Shown piece after piece: positions 1 to 7,013 of a DNA stretch of 16,229 bases. Below the pieces are notes generated by a model. The model was not told where the DNA came from. It did no database searches and was given only the letters and a program-made list of their open reading frames with translations. Source of the DNA: an uncultured Clostridia bacterium. Its GTDB lineage: Bacteria; Bacillota; Clostridia; Christensenellales; Borkfalkiaceae. Numbering within the stretch: position 1 is the stretch's first letter; each line of letters starts with the position of its first letter. The stretch covers positions 1 to 16,229 of the forward strand of contig CAMWLA010000013.1 in the NCBI GenBank assembly GCA_947174975.1, given 5' to 3'. The translations under genes and the position numbers were made by a program.

Positions 1-2
1 TT

Positions 3-977
3 TTGAAGCACCGCGATCTGCACGAAAAGGAATGGCGCGAAATGCTTGAAAAAGAGCTGCCTGCAAGGGTCGATTCGCACCCCACCTTCAAAAACAGAAT
101 GGCGGCGTTAAGTTGCGAAAGCTATGACGCGAAAAAAGAAGAAACCGACCCCACCTATATCGCCGAACAGCGCGAAATTATCGTTGCCGCCGACGAGCGT
201 ATGAACGAAGAGAACGAAAAGCACTACGACGAAATACGCAAAGACGCTTACCTCGACCGTAAAAAGATTATCGAAGAATACGAGGAAGCGGTAAAAAACG
301 GAAAGGAAATTCCCGACAATAAGCTGTTCGAATACATACAAGCTTTTTTCGGAATTGACGACGATATTGCATTGCAGCTTGCCGACAGAGCTTCTACCCT
401 TCCCAACCCGACCGTCGCAAACTACTACAAGGCAAATATACTGTTCAACAGAAACGACGACGGCTGCATAGATCTTTTAAAAGCGATTGCCCGCAGTACA
501 GACAATATGGAGCTTGCAATGAGCGCGACCGAACATCTCGGCGAATACGCGCTTAAAACGGGCAATGAAGAGCTGCTGAATGAATACCGCCGCACCACCG
601 CCGATATCGTGCAAGCTTCGCGCGACAAGGGAGAGAGAAACCGCTTCGGCAAAAACTCGACTGTGACAAAATGCGATATCGACGATAAAGCATTATCCGA
701 AATTACGGGCGGAATTGATGATGAGCTTTTAAGCAAAATCAGCGAAATTTATATAGGAACCTTCACTGATACCGACGGCAAAAAACACTACCCCGTCGCC
801 GTCCGCCTCAAAGGTCGCAAAATCACTGAAAATTACGATGTTTACCAAAAGCTTTCCGAATACCTTTTCGGCTTCAACGGCAAGTACGATTTTATTCTCA
901 TTCCGTCCTACACGCGCCAATTCAAAAAGCTTATAAATAAAGTAATTGAAAAAGGTTCGTGCGTCCACAAAAAATAG
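3..977 (+). CDS. C-terminal part of a probable M48-type metallopeptidase-like protein (5' truncated)
   Basis: The reading frame is open to the left edge. It begins with TTG at base 3 with no visible ribosome site, so I treat it as the last ~324 residues of a longer gene. Near its start the stretch RVDSHPTFKNRMAAL resembles the 'THPPxxxRIxxL' segment that closes the catalytic domain of M48/HtpX-type peptidases. The HExxH zinc motif and membrane segments would then lie outside the window. Residues ~45-105 are highly charged and probably helical. Residues ~110-205 look like TPR-style helical hairpins, and the last ~80 residues look like a small alpha/beta domain. It ends at TAG 975-977, just before a strong terminator. 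The peptidase assignment rests on one short motif; it could be an unrelated soluble protein. Confidence 0.55.
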   Translation: MKHRDLHEKEWREMLEKELPARVDSHPTFKNRMAALSCESYDAKKEETDPTYIAEQREIIVAADERMNEENEKHYDEIRKDAYLDRKKIIEEYEEAVKNGKEIPDNKLFEYIQAFFGIDDDIALQLADRASTLPNPTVANYYKANILFNRNDDGCIDLLKAIARSTDNMELAMSATEHLGEYALKTGNEELLNEYRRTTADIVQASRDKGERNRFGKNSTVTKCDIDDKALSEITGGIDDELLSKISEIYIGTFTDTDGKKHYPVAVRLKGRKITENYDVYQKLSEYLFGFNGKYDFILIPSYTRQFKKLINKVIEKGSCVHKK

Positions 978-985
978 CGCAACAA

Positions 986-1016
986 AAAAGACCCCGATAG
1001 AGTATCGGGGTCTTTT
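986..1016. terminator. Bidirectional Rho-independent terminator
   Basis: A perfect 14-bp stem (arms 986-999 and 1003-1016, GC core CCCCG/CGGGG, loop GAG) is flanked by A-runs on one side and T-runs on the other. It lies between the stop codons of two convergent genes (977 on + and 1030 on -), so it can end transcription from both directions. Confidence 0.93.
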
Positions 1017-1029
1017 ATATTTTAATCAG

Positions 1030-1581
1030 TTATTTTTTAACTTCGTCGAAAATTGCTTTTACCGCATTATCGTACTGCTCTTCGGTTATTGCATTCAATT
1101 CCCTAAGGTGCTTTAATTCTGCAATCTTTTCGTCAGTCGTCTGCGAATTATTCGTTGACGGCACCTCTGCCGTTTCCGTCATCGCCGGAGCCGTACTTTC
1201 CGCAGCTTTATTATGCACGCAAATAGCTACAATTTCAAGCGCAATGGGAACTAAGCACAGTATACCGTAAACTACGCCGCCACCGACAAACTCTAAAATC
1301 GCTGTTATGCCGACGAGTACGATTACTGCAATCTGGAAGCCTAATGCCTTGTTGTCCTTCAGCTTAACTATTGCAAAAGACGCGACTATAATCGTTGCTA
1401 CGCAGAACAGCAGTATTCCGACACAAAGACCGACGATTAAACCCGCCGCCATATCCACCGTTACGTAATCCGATCCTGTTACAGCCGAAGCCGCAGACAT
1501 GAGAACTATCGCACCGATAACCAAAATGCCCATAAGCACAATTGCACATACGTTAGCGGCAATGTTAAAACCTTTTTTCAT
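1030..1581 (-). CDS. Four-helix membrane protein with C-terminal SHOCT domain
   Basis: This is a 183-residue integral membrane protein of unknown function. Hydrophobic segments lie at about residues 9-33, 44-73, 83-101 and 103-122. A Ser/Thr/Ala-rich linker (125-150) leads to a C-terminal SHOCT-type motif (about 152-181), recognisable by the spacing KIAELKHLRELNAITEEQY. SHOCT domains are short helical modules often attached to membrane or surface proteins and thought to mediate oligomerisation. The start is supported by an AGAGGAG ribosome site a few bases upstream. The gene is monocistronic: it has its own consensus promoter upstream and shares a terminator with the convergent gene. I cannot assign a pathway. 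Confidence 0.85.
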   Translation of the reverse strand: MKKGFNIAANVCAIVLMGILVIGAIVLMSAASAVTGSDYVTVDMAAGLIVGLCVGILLFCVATIIVASFAIVKLKDNKALGFQIAVIVLVGITAILEFVGGGVVYGILCLVPIALEIVAICVHNKAAESTAPAMTETAEVPSTNNSQTTDEKIAELKHLRELNAITEEQYDNAVKAIFDEVKK

Positions 1582-1628
1582 TTTTCTCTCCTCTGATAAA
1601 ATTTATTTCACTAACAAAGTGTATTTTA

Positions 1629-1658
1629 ATTATAAATATCAAACGTCAATTTTGTCAA
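1629..1658 (-). promoter_or_regulatory. SigmaA-type promoter for the SHOCT membrane protein
   Basis: On the minus strand there is a perfect -35 TTGACA (1653-1658) and a perfect -10 TATAAT (1629-1634), separated by 18 bp. It lies about 50 bp upstream of the ATG at 1581, after the end of the oxidoreductase gene, so the membrane protein need not depend on read-through. Confidence 0.8.
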
Positions 1659-1705
1659 GTATTTGTGTCGAAACGGCTAAAAAAACTGATTATAACGTCG
1701 AAAAT

Positions 1706-3070
1706 TTAAGCTTGCTTTTCCAATATTTTGCGTGCGACGTGAACGCCGCTTGCGGACGCGTGCGATAGGGAATGCGTTACCCCGCTTCCGTCGCCGATTA
1801 TGTAAAGCCCCTTATGCTTAGCCTCTAAATTTTCGTCCGTTTCCACTTCCATATTGTAGAACTTTACTTCCACGCCGTATAAAAGCGTTTCGTCGTTTGC
1901 CGTGCCCTTTGCGACCTTGTCGAGGGCGTAAATCATTTCGATTATGCCGTCTAAAATACGCTTGGGAAGTATTAGGCTCAAATCGCCGGGGGTTGCGCTG
2001 AGCGTGGGAACCACGAGGTTTTCGTCTATCCTCTTCTGCGTGCTGCGCCTGCCCCTAACCATATCGCCGAACCTCTGCACGATTACGCCGCCGCCGAGCA
2101 TATTTGAAAGCTTAGCTATACTTTCGCCGTAACCATTGCTGTCCTTGAACGGTTCGGAAAAGTGCTTGGAAACGAGCAGAGCAAAGTTAGTGTTATTCGT
2201 CTTCTTGCTCTCGTCCTCGAAGCTGTGACCGTTTACGGTGATAATTCCGTTGGTATTTTCGTTGACAACGATTCCGTGCGGGTTCATACAGAAGGTGCGC
2301 ACCTTATCCTCGTACTTTTCGGTTGTGTAAACTATCTTACTTTCGTAAAGCTCGTCTGTAATATGTTCGAACACCTCTGCGGCAAGTTCAACCCTAACGC
2401 CGATATCCACCCTATTCGAATGAGTGGTAATTCCGAGCTTTTTGCAGACCTTCTCCATCCACTTGCTTCCGCTTCTGCCCGCGGAAACTATGCAGTACTT
2501 GCACGAATAGCTTTTATCCGCAACGACCTCGAAGCCGTCTGAAGTCTTTTTAATGTCGTTGACGTGGGTATTGAAATAGAAATCAACCTTGTCTTTAAGC
2601 TCGTCGTAAATATTCGAAAGCACGGTATAATTGATGTCGGTACCGAGATGCCTTACCTTTGCGTTTAACAAATTGAGCTTATTTTGCGTACATATTTTAT
2701 GGAAATTAGAGCCGGCTGTGGAATACAGCTTGGTTTGCGCACCGCCGTGATCGGCGTTGATTTTATCAACGTATTCCATAAGCTCCAACGCGTTCTTTTT
2801 GCCGATATGCTCGTAAAGGCTTCCGCCGAAGTCGTTGGTAATGTTATATTTTCCGTCCGAGAATGCGCCCGCGCCGCCGAAGCCCGACATAATCGAGCAA
2901 GTTTTACAGCTTACGCAAGATTTAACTTTTACGCCGTCAATGGGGCATTTGCGCTTGGAAAGCTCGTTCCCGTCCTCGAAAACCGCAACTTTCAGCCCGC
3001 TGTCTTTCAGCTCGTACGCGGAAAAAATTCCGCCGGGACCCGCGCCTATTATAATAACGTCATAATTCAT
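1706..3070 (-). CDS. NAD(P)/FAD-dependent dehydrogenase, COG2509-like, with Cys cluster
   Basis: A 454-residue predicted cytoplasmic flavoprotein. The N-terminus has the Rossmann dinucleotide-binding motif GAGPGG (9-14) followed by an acidic residue after the second strand (E32). Residues 423-442 hold the second FAD contact, GDGSG followed by an S/H/A-rich stretch. Between them lies a cysteine set (C42, C52, C55, C58; CVSCKTC) directly before GFGGAGAFSDGK, a pattern I know from the uncharacterised COG2509 FAD-dependent dehydrogenases. Four cysteines could hold an Fe-S cluster or act in redox chemistry, but this is not shown. Substrate unknown. Start: ATG 3070 with an AAGGTG ribosome site. It is the second gene of an operon, 9 bp after the nucleotidase/kinase fusion. 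No clear terminator is visible after its stop. Confidence 0.88.
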   Translation of the reverse strand: MNYDVIIIGAGPGGIFSAYELKDSGLKVAVFEDGNELSKRKCPIDGVKVKSCVSCKTCSIMSGFGGAGAFSDGKYNITNDFGGSLYEHIGKKNALELMEYVDKINADHGGAQTKLYSTAGSNFHKICTQNKLNLLNAKVRHLGTDINYTVLSNIYDELKDKVDFYFNTHVNDIKKTSDGFEVVADKSYSCKYCIVSAGRSGSKWMEKVCKKLGITTHSNRVDIGVRVELAAEVFEHITDELYESKIVYTTEKYEDKVRTFCMNPHGIVVNENTNGIITVNGHSFEDESKKTNNTNFALLVSKHFSEPFKDSNGYGESIAKLSNMLGGGVIVQRFGDMVRGRRSTQKRIDENLVVPTLSATPGDLSLILPKRILDGIIEMIYALDKVAKGTANDETLLYGVEVKFYNMEVETDENLEAKHKGLYIIGDGSGVTHSLSHASASGVHVARKILEKQA

Positions 3071-3079
3071 AACTGCACC

Positions 3080-4189
3080 TTATTTCTGATTAACCAAACT
3101 TACTATTTTTTTAACTACTGCCGAAATATCGTCACCGACGACGATTTCCGTATCGCATACCTCGCTGTTGCGGTACTCGAAGTCAAGCGACATAATGCGC
3201 CTCGTCTTGTCGTCCACGTCGGTGGGCTTTTCTATAATACTCTTAATCGCCTCTTGTTTCTCTCTGCGCGTAAACACAAGCATAGCGCGCTGGCGGTAAA
3301 GATTTTTAAGCGTTATCGCCCCGCAAATATCGATGGGAATAACGGCGACTCCGCCTTTTTTAACTATTGGCGAAATATTCTTTTCGCTCGTTCCGAAATG
3401 ATAACCGCTGTAAACGGTAGTTTCGATATATTTGCCCGCGTTCTTTTCTTTAATGAACTGCTCCTCGCTTATAAAGCGGTAAGAATCTTCTTCCTCGGTA
3501 TCGCGGCGCGGACGGGTAGTCGAAGTAAGCGGTTTTTCAAAGCCCTTGATTTTGGTAAGCTCGTTTGCGATTTCCGTCTTGGACGAACCCGAGGGGCCTA
3601 CAAGGCACAATACGCCTCCGTTTGCAAGGGCGGGGAATTTTTCCGAAAACGAATTTCTTACCATTTCGCAGAAATGCAGAAAATCGTCGTAGCTGTTTAC
3701 TGAAAGTAGGCCCGAAAGTCCCGAATTCCAAGGCTTTCTGAAAAGTACCGGATACGCCGCGCGCGAGCTTGAGATATTGTGCGCGCCGTCGTCAAGCATG
3801 ATATCAAGCGAAATTACGTCCTTGCGCGTACCCAAAATTATATTTTCCGCGGGAATTTCGGGGAAGTCTTTAATAAGCCTTTCCGCCCTTGCGCTCATAC
3901 AGCATGCGGGCACGGCGGTCACGAAGAACACGTCCGCAATTTCGGAAAGCTTTTTAACGAACTCCTGCGCGCCTTCGGTTACGGGCTGGGTTCTTACGAA
4001 TTCGGGGTCGGAATATAATGCAATACGCTCGTCAATGTGTCTGCCCGTTCCGCCCCAGCTTTTAATCTCGTCAACCGTTAAAGGTACTTCGTCGGGGTGG
4101 CGCTTATTGATAATCGACACCGCATAGGAATTGCATTCGTAAAGCGTATCGTCCACGTCGAGACCGACGCGAATTCTGTATTTTTTCAT
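3080..4189 (-). CDS. Fusion of HAD 5'-nucleotidase (NT5C/YqfW-like) and guanylate-kinase-like domain
   Basis: A 369-residue two-domain cytoplasmic protein. Residues 1-~180 are a HAD-superfamily nucleotidase: motif I DVDDT (D11 nucleophile, D13), motif II VTA (T91), K123, and motif IV DIMLDD (D133/D134), followed by FRKPWN, which matches the RPWN-type ending of NT5C/YqfW nucleotidases. Residues ~191-369 resemble guanylate kinase: P-loop GPSGSSKT (198-205), STTRPRR (223-229), EEDSYRF, YIETTVYSGYHFG (254-266) and PIDICGA. Against canonical guanylate kinase the last P-loop glycine before Lys is Ser (S203), and the tyrosine expected to contact GMP phosphate appears as F265, so substrate or activity may differ. 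Start ATG 4189 has a GAGGT ribosome site and a consensus promoter. First gene of an operon with the flavoprotein. A frame break is not involved: one continuous ORF covers both domains. Confidence 0.87.
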   Translation of the reverse strand: MKKYRIRVGLDVDDTLYECNSYAVSIINKRHPDEVPLTVDEIKSWGGTGRHIDERIALYSDPEFVRTQPVTEGAQEFVKKLSEIADVFFVTAVPACCMSARAERLIKDFPEIPAENIILGTRKDVISLDIMLDDGAHNISSSRAAYPVLFRKPWNSGLSGLLSVNSYDDFLHFCEMVRNSFSEKFPALANGGVLCLVGPSGSSKTEIANELTKIKGFEKPLTSTTRPRRDTEEEDSYRFISEEQFIKEKNAGKYIETTVYSGYHFGTSEKNISPIVKKGGVAVIPIDICGAITLKNLYRQRAMLVFTRREKQEAIKSIIEKPTDVDDKTRRIMSLDFEYRNSEVCDTEIVVGDDISAVVKKIVSLVNQK

Positions 4190-4219
4190 AATTCGACCTC
4201 ACTCATTTCGCTACCTATA

Positions 4220-4248
4220 ATTATAAAGTAACCAAGCCGAATTGTCAA
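4220..4248 (-). promoter_or_regulatory. SigmaA promoter for the nucleotidase/kinase-flavoprotein operon
   Basis: On the minus strand, -35 TTGACA (4243-4248) and -10 TATAAT (4220-4225) are both perfect consensus with exactly 17 bp between them, about 30 bp upstream of the ATG at 4189. Confidence 0.88.
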
Positions 4249-4264
4249 CCCCCAAATTGCGCTA

Positions 4265-4293
4265 TTGACAAAACTCCGAGGGTATGATATACT
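4265..4293 (+). promoter_or_regulatory. SigmaA promoter for the DHH-DHH-surE operon
   Basis: On the plus strand, -35 TTGACA (4265-4270) and -10 TATACT (4288-4293) are separated by 17 bp, about 30 bp before ATG 4324. An AAGGAG ribosome site sits at 4313-4318. The two divergent -35 boxes are only 16 bp apart, so one bound protein could affect both operons. Confidence 0.88.
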
Positions 4294-4323
4294 GATATGA
4301 TTAATTGATGATAAGGAGTAAAT

Positions 4324-5265
4324 ATGTTTAAGGAAGCTTTAAAACTCATTAAGAAATACGATAGGATAATAATCCACCGTCACTCTTACCCCGACGGCGA
4401 CGCACTCGGCAGCCAGACGGGACTTGCGGCAATACTTAAAGATAACTTTAAAAACAAGGAAATTTACGTCGTCGGCGACGTGGCTACTCGCTTGCCCTTT
4501 ATGGACGGCAAAATGGACGAAATACCCGACGAATATTACAAGGACGCGCTTGCGATAATTTTGGACTGCGGTTCGGCGCACCTCGTCTGCGACGAGAGAT
4601 ACAAAACCGCCGCAGCAACGCTGCGCATCGACCACCACCTTTTCTGCGGAAAGTTCTGCGACTACGAGGTTATAGACAGCTCGTTTGAAAGCGCGTGCGG
4701 AATGGTTGCAATGCTTGCAAAGGAATGTAAGCTTAAGCTCTCCCCCGTGTCGGCAACCGCGCTTTATACCGGAATGGTTACGGACAGCGGAAGGTTCGTT
4801 TTCGACTCCACCTCCGCCCGCACCTTCTCTCTTGCGGCATTTTTGATGTCGCAGCCTATCGACTTGAACACCCTCTACTACAACCTCTATGCCGAGGACT
4901 TTGACGAGATTATAGAAAAAGCCGACAATATGCACAAGATTAAATTCACGGAAAACCGCGTGGCATACATTTACACTGCGCGTGAAGATTTGCCCGCAAA
5001 TGCCGACGCTGCGCCGATAGTTTCGACGGGGCTTGTAGGGCTTATGCGCGATATTAAGGGCGTGCACGCTTGGGTAAACTTTACCGAAAGCGACGACGGC
5101 GTTCACACTGAAATCCGTTCCAACAAGTACAACATCAATCCTATCGCAGTGAAATACGGCGGCGGCGGGCATAAGAAAGCAAGCGGCTGCACCGTGCACG
5201 ACAAGGCGACCGCAATGAAGCTTTTAGCCGACTTAGACGCTCTTGCAGCAGAGGATAAACAATGA
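4324..5265 (+). CDS. DHH-DHHA1 phosphoesterase, NrnA-like (first copy)
   Basis: A 313-residue cytoplasmic phosphoesterase of the NrnA/RecJ-like DHH family. Characterised NrnA enzymes degrade 2-5-nt RNA oligomers and dephosphorylate pAp. Manganese-binding motifs are intact: HSYPDGDALGS (H20, D24, D26), D81 in LDCGS, D103-H104-H105, and D154 in GMVTDSGRF. The C-terminal DHHA1 domain ends in the substrate-binding glycine loop GGGGHKKASG (279-288), with a basic IRSNKYN just before it. Length fits the family. Start ATG 4324 is set by an AAGGAG site and a consensus promoter. Its stop overlaps the start of the next gene as ATGA (5262-5265), implying translational coupling. Which of the two copies is the true NrnA, and whether this one prefers oligonucleotides, pAp or cyclic-dinucleotide products, cannot be told from sequence. 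Confidence 0.93.
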   Translation: MFKEALKLIKKYDRIIIHRHSYPDGDALGSQTGLAAILKDNFKNKEIYVVGDVATRLPFMDGKMDEIPDEYYKDALAIILDCGSAHLVCDERYKTAAATLRIDHHLFCGKFCDYEVIDSSFESACGMVAMLAKECKLKLSPVSATALYTGMVTDSGRFVFDSTSARTFSLAAFLMSQPIDLNTLYYNLYAEDFDEIIEKADNMHKIKFTENRVAYIYTAREDLPANADAAPIVSTGLVGLMRDIKGVHAWVNFTESDDGVHTEIRSNKYNINPIAVKYGGGGHKKASGCTVHDKATAMKLLADLDALAAEDKQ

Positions 5266-6242
5266 ATGAAGATATAAAAAAGAAAATTTTACAGAAGATA
5301 GAAAGCTATAAGACGATAATCGTCTCCCGCCATATCCGCCCCGACGGCGACGCGATAGGCTCAACTAAGGGACTTGTAAAGCTTCTGCGCGATACCTACC
5401 CCGACAAGAAAGTTTATCTTGTTAACGAAGACTATTCCGACTACCTCGCCTTTTTAGGCGGCGAAGATACCGTCACTGACGAGGTTTACAACGGCGCGCT
5501 TCAAATCGTGCTCGATACCGGAACGGAAGACAGAATTTCCAACCGCAACTTTAAAAAGGCGAAAGAGATTATCAAAATCGACCATCACATCGACGACAAG
5601 CCTTACGGCGATATCAGCTGGGTTGAAGACTTCCGTTCGTCCGCGTGCGAAATGGTTGCTGACTTTTATTTAACCTTTAAAAACAAGCTTAAAATGTCGC
5701 CCGAGGCGGCAACGTACATTTATTTGGGTATGGTTACGGACAGCGGGCGCTTCCGCTACGAGGGCGTAACCGGCGACACTATGCGGATAGCCGGAGCTAT
5801 CCTCGACTGCGGAGTTAATACCGAAAAGCTGTTTGCCAACCTTTACGTTGACGAGTTTGAAACGCTTAAACTCAAATCATACGTATACGACAACATTAAA
5901 ATAACGCCGAACGGCGTTGCTTATATTTATATGAGCGAGGCGGTTCAGAAAAAGTTTAATTTAACCTTGGAAGCGGCAAGCGACGTTGTAAGCGAATTAA
6001 GCGCGATACGCGGAAGTCTTATATGGCTTGCGTTTATCGACAACAAGGCAAAAGGGCAAATACGCGTAAGGCTACGCTCCCGCTTTTTGGGCGTTAAGGA
6101 CCTTGCAAACAAATACCACGGCGGCGGGCACAGTATGGCTGCGGGCGCGACGGTTTATTCCGAAGAAGAAATGCAAAGCCTTATAAACGACGCCGACAAA
6201 CTGCTCGGCGAATACAAGGCAACACACGGAGGCTGGCTATGA
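5262..6242 (+). CDS. DHH-DHHA1 phosphoesterase, NrnA-like (second, divergent copy)
   Basis: A 326-residue paralogue of the preceding gene, with the same domain order: HIRPDGDAIGS (H24, D28, D30), D85 in LDTGT, D107-H108-H109, D160 in GMVTDSGRF, and DHHA1 loop HGGGHSMAAGA. All metal ligands are kept, so both copies are probably active. The copies share motifs but are strongly diverged outside them (DTGTED against DCGSAH; different lid and C-terminal DHHA1 sequence, including extra basic residues RVRLRSRF at 268-275). This points to an old duplication with divided specificity and not a recent tandem repeat. The start overlaps the previous stop by 4 bases, and its own stop overlaps surE by 4 bases. 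No separate promoter is seen. Confidence 0.92.
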   Translation: MNEDIKKKILQKIESYKTIIVSRHIRPDGDAIGSTKGLVKLLRDTYPDKKVYLVNEDYSDYLAFLGGEDTVTDEVYNGALQIVLDTGTEDRISNRNFKKAKEIIKIDHHIDDKPYGDISWVEDFRSSACEMVADFYLTFKNKLKMSPEAATYIYLGMVTDSGRFRYEGVTGDTMRIAGAILDCGVNTEKLFANLYVDEFETLKLKSYVYDNIKITPNGVAYIYMSEAVQKKFNLTLEAASDVVSELSAIRGSLIWLAFIDNKAKGQIRVRLRSRFLGVKDLANKYHGGGHSMAAGATVYSEEEMQSLINDADKLLGEYKATHGGWL

Positions 6243-6958
6243 AAATTTTACTTACCAATGACGACGGCATTGAAGCCGAGGGTTTAAGACATTTAGTTGA
6301 ATGGGCTAAAACTAAGGGCGAAGTAAGCGTTTTTGCGCCGAAAGTTCAGCAGAGCGGCAAAGCGCAATGCATTGAAATACACAACGCGTACGAGGTCAAA
6401 AAGCGCGATATTTTCGGCAATGACGTTGAAGCGTACAGTGTGGACTCCACCCCCGCCGACTGCGTGCGTATTGCAACGCTTGGAATGAAAAAGAAATTTG
6501 ACCTTGTAATTTCGGGAATAAACTGCGGACCCAACCTCGGCGGAGATATCCGCTATTCGGGAACGGTAGGCGCGTGCTTTGAAGCGGCGAAATCGGGCTT
6601 TAAGGCTATGGCGGTATCCGCACCCTTTACTTCGTTTGATAACGCAGTGAAAAACCTCGACAGAGTATACGACAAAATTCAGAAGCTGAAGATGTTTGAC
6701 TTAACTGAAATTGTAAACGTAAACTTCCCCGAAGAGGGCGACGAAATTTTGATTACGAAAATGGGTCCCGCGATTTACAGTGACGATTTTGAATTTCTGC
6801 CCGGCGATATGGTTGCTCCCCGCCTTGTGTGCCTTTACGACAACACTAAAAATCTCGAACTCGACACTGACGCGGTTATGACGGGGCATATTTCAATTAC
6901 CCCTCTTCTTTACGACTCGACAAACTTAGCTGCATATAAAAAATTAACGAAAAAATAA
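6239..6958 (+). CDS. surE: 5'/3'-nucleotidase SurE
   Basis: A 239-residue SurE-family metal-dependent phosphatase, which removes phosphate from nucleoside 5'- and 3'-monophosphates and, in E. coli, also trims short polyphosphate. Diagnostic motifs: LLTNDDG with metal ligands D8 and D9, FAPKVQQSGKAQ with S39, TPADCV, and ISGINCGPNLG with N95, then YSGTVGACFEA. Length and motif spacing are typical. The start ATG 6239 overlaps the upstream stop as ATGA, making this the last gene of a three-gene coupled operon. The pathway logic is direct: the DHH enzymes yield mononucleotides, and SurE can dephosphorylate them to nucleosides. A terminator follows within 10 bp of the stop. Confidence 0.96.
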   Translation: MKILLTNDDGIEAEGLRHLVEWAKTKGEVSVFAPKVQQSGKAQCIEIHNAYEVKKRDIFGNDVEAYSVDSTPADCVRIATLGMKKKFDLVISGINCGPNLGGDIRYSGTVGACFEAAKSGFKAMAVSAPFTSFDNAVKNLDRVYDKIQKLKMFDLTEIVNVNFPEEGDEILITKMGPAIYSDDFEFLPGDMVAPRLVCLYDNTKNLELDTDAVMTGHISITPLLYDSTNLAAYKKLTKK

Positions 6959-6967
6959 TTTACAATA

Positions 6968-7003
6968 AAAAAACAGCCTTCCCTTTCGGGAAGGTTGTTT
7001 TTT
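6968..7003. terminator. Bidirectional Rho-independent terminator
   Basis: A 16-bp stem with one G-T pair (arms 6968-6983 and 6988-7003, GC core GCCTTCCC, loop TTTC on +, GAAA on -) is flanked by an A-run and a T-run. It lies between the stops of surE (6958, +) and the large lipoprotein (7014, -), closing both operons. Confidence 0.93.
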
Positions 7004-7013
7004 GTTAGTTTAA

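Noticed and set aside
1659..1705. Possible terminator after the flavoprotein gene
   Set aside because: Only scattered short complementarities (CGTCGAAA / GTCGAAACG) and no GC-rich stem followed by a U-run on the minus strand.
1499..1768. Plus-strand frame spanning the intergenic region before the SHOCT gene
   Set aside because: It overlaps the SHOCT gene's 5' end, its promoter and the 3' end of the flavoprotein gene; no ribosome site and low-complexity product.
2684..3703. Long plus-strand open frame (339 codons) opposite the flavoprotein and nucleotidase/kinase genes
   Set aside because: It runs antisense across two well-supported genes and their junction, has no ribosome site or recognisable domain, and is explained by codon bias of the real strand.
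4339..5199. Minus-strand open frame (286 codons) opposite the first DHH gene
   Set aside because: The plus strand has every DHH motif, a promoter and a ribosome site. The antisense product is Val/His/Cys-rich without any motif.
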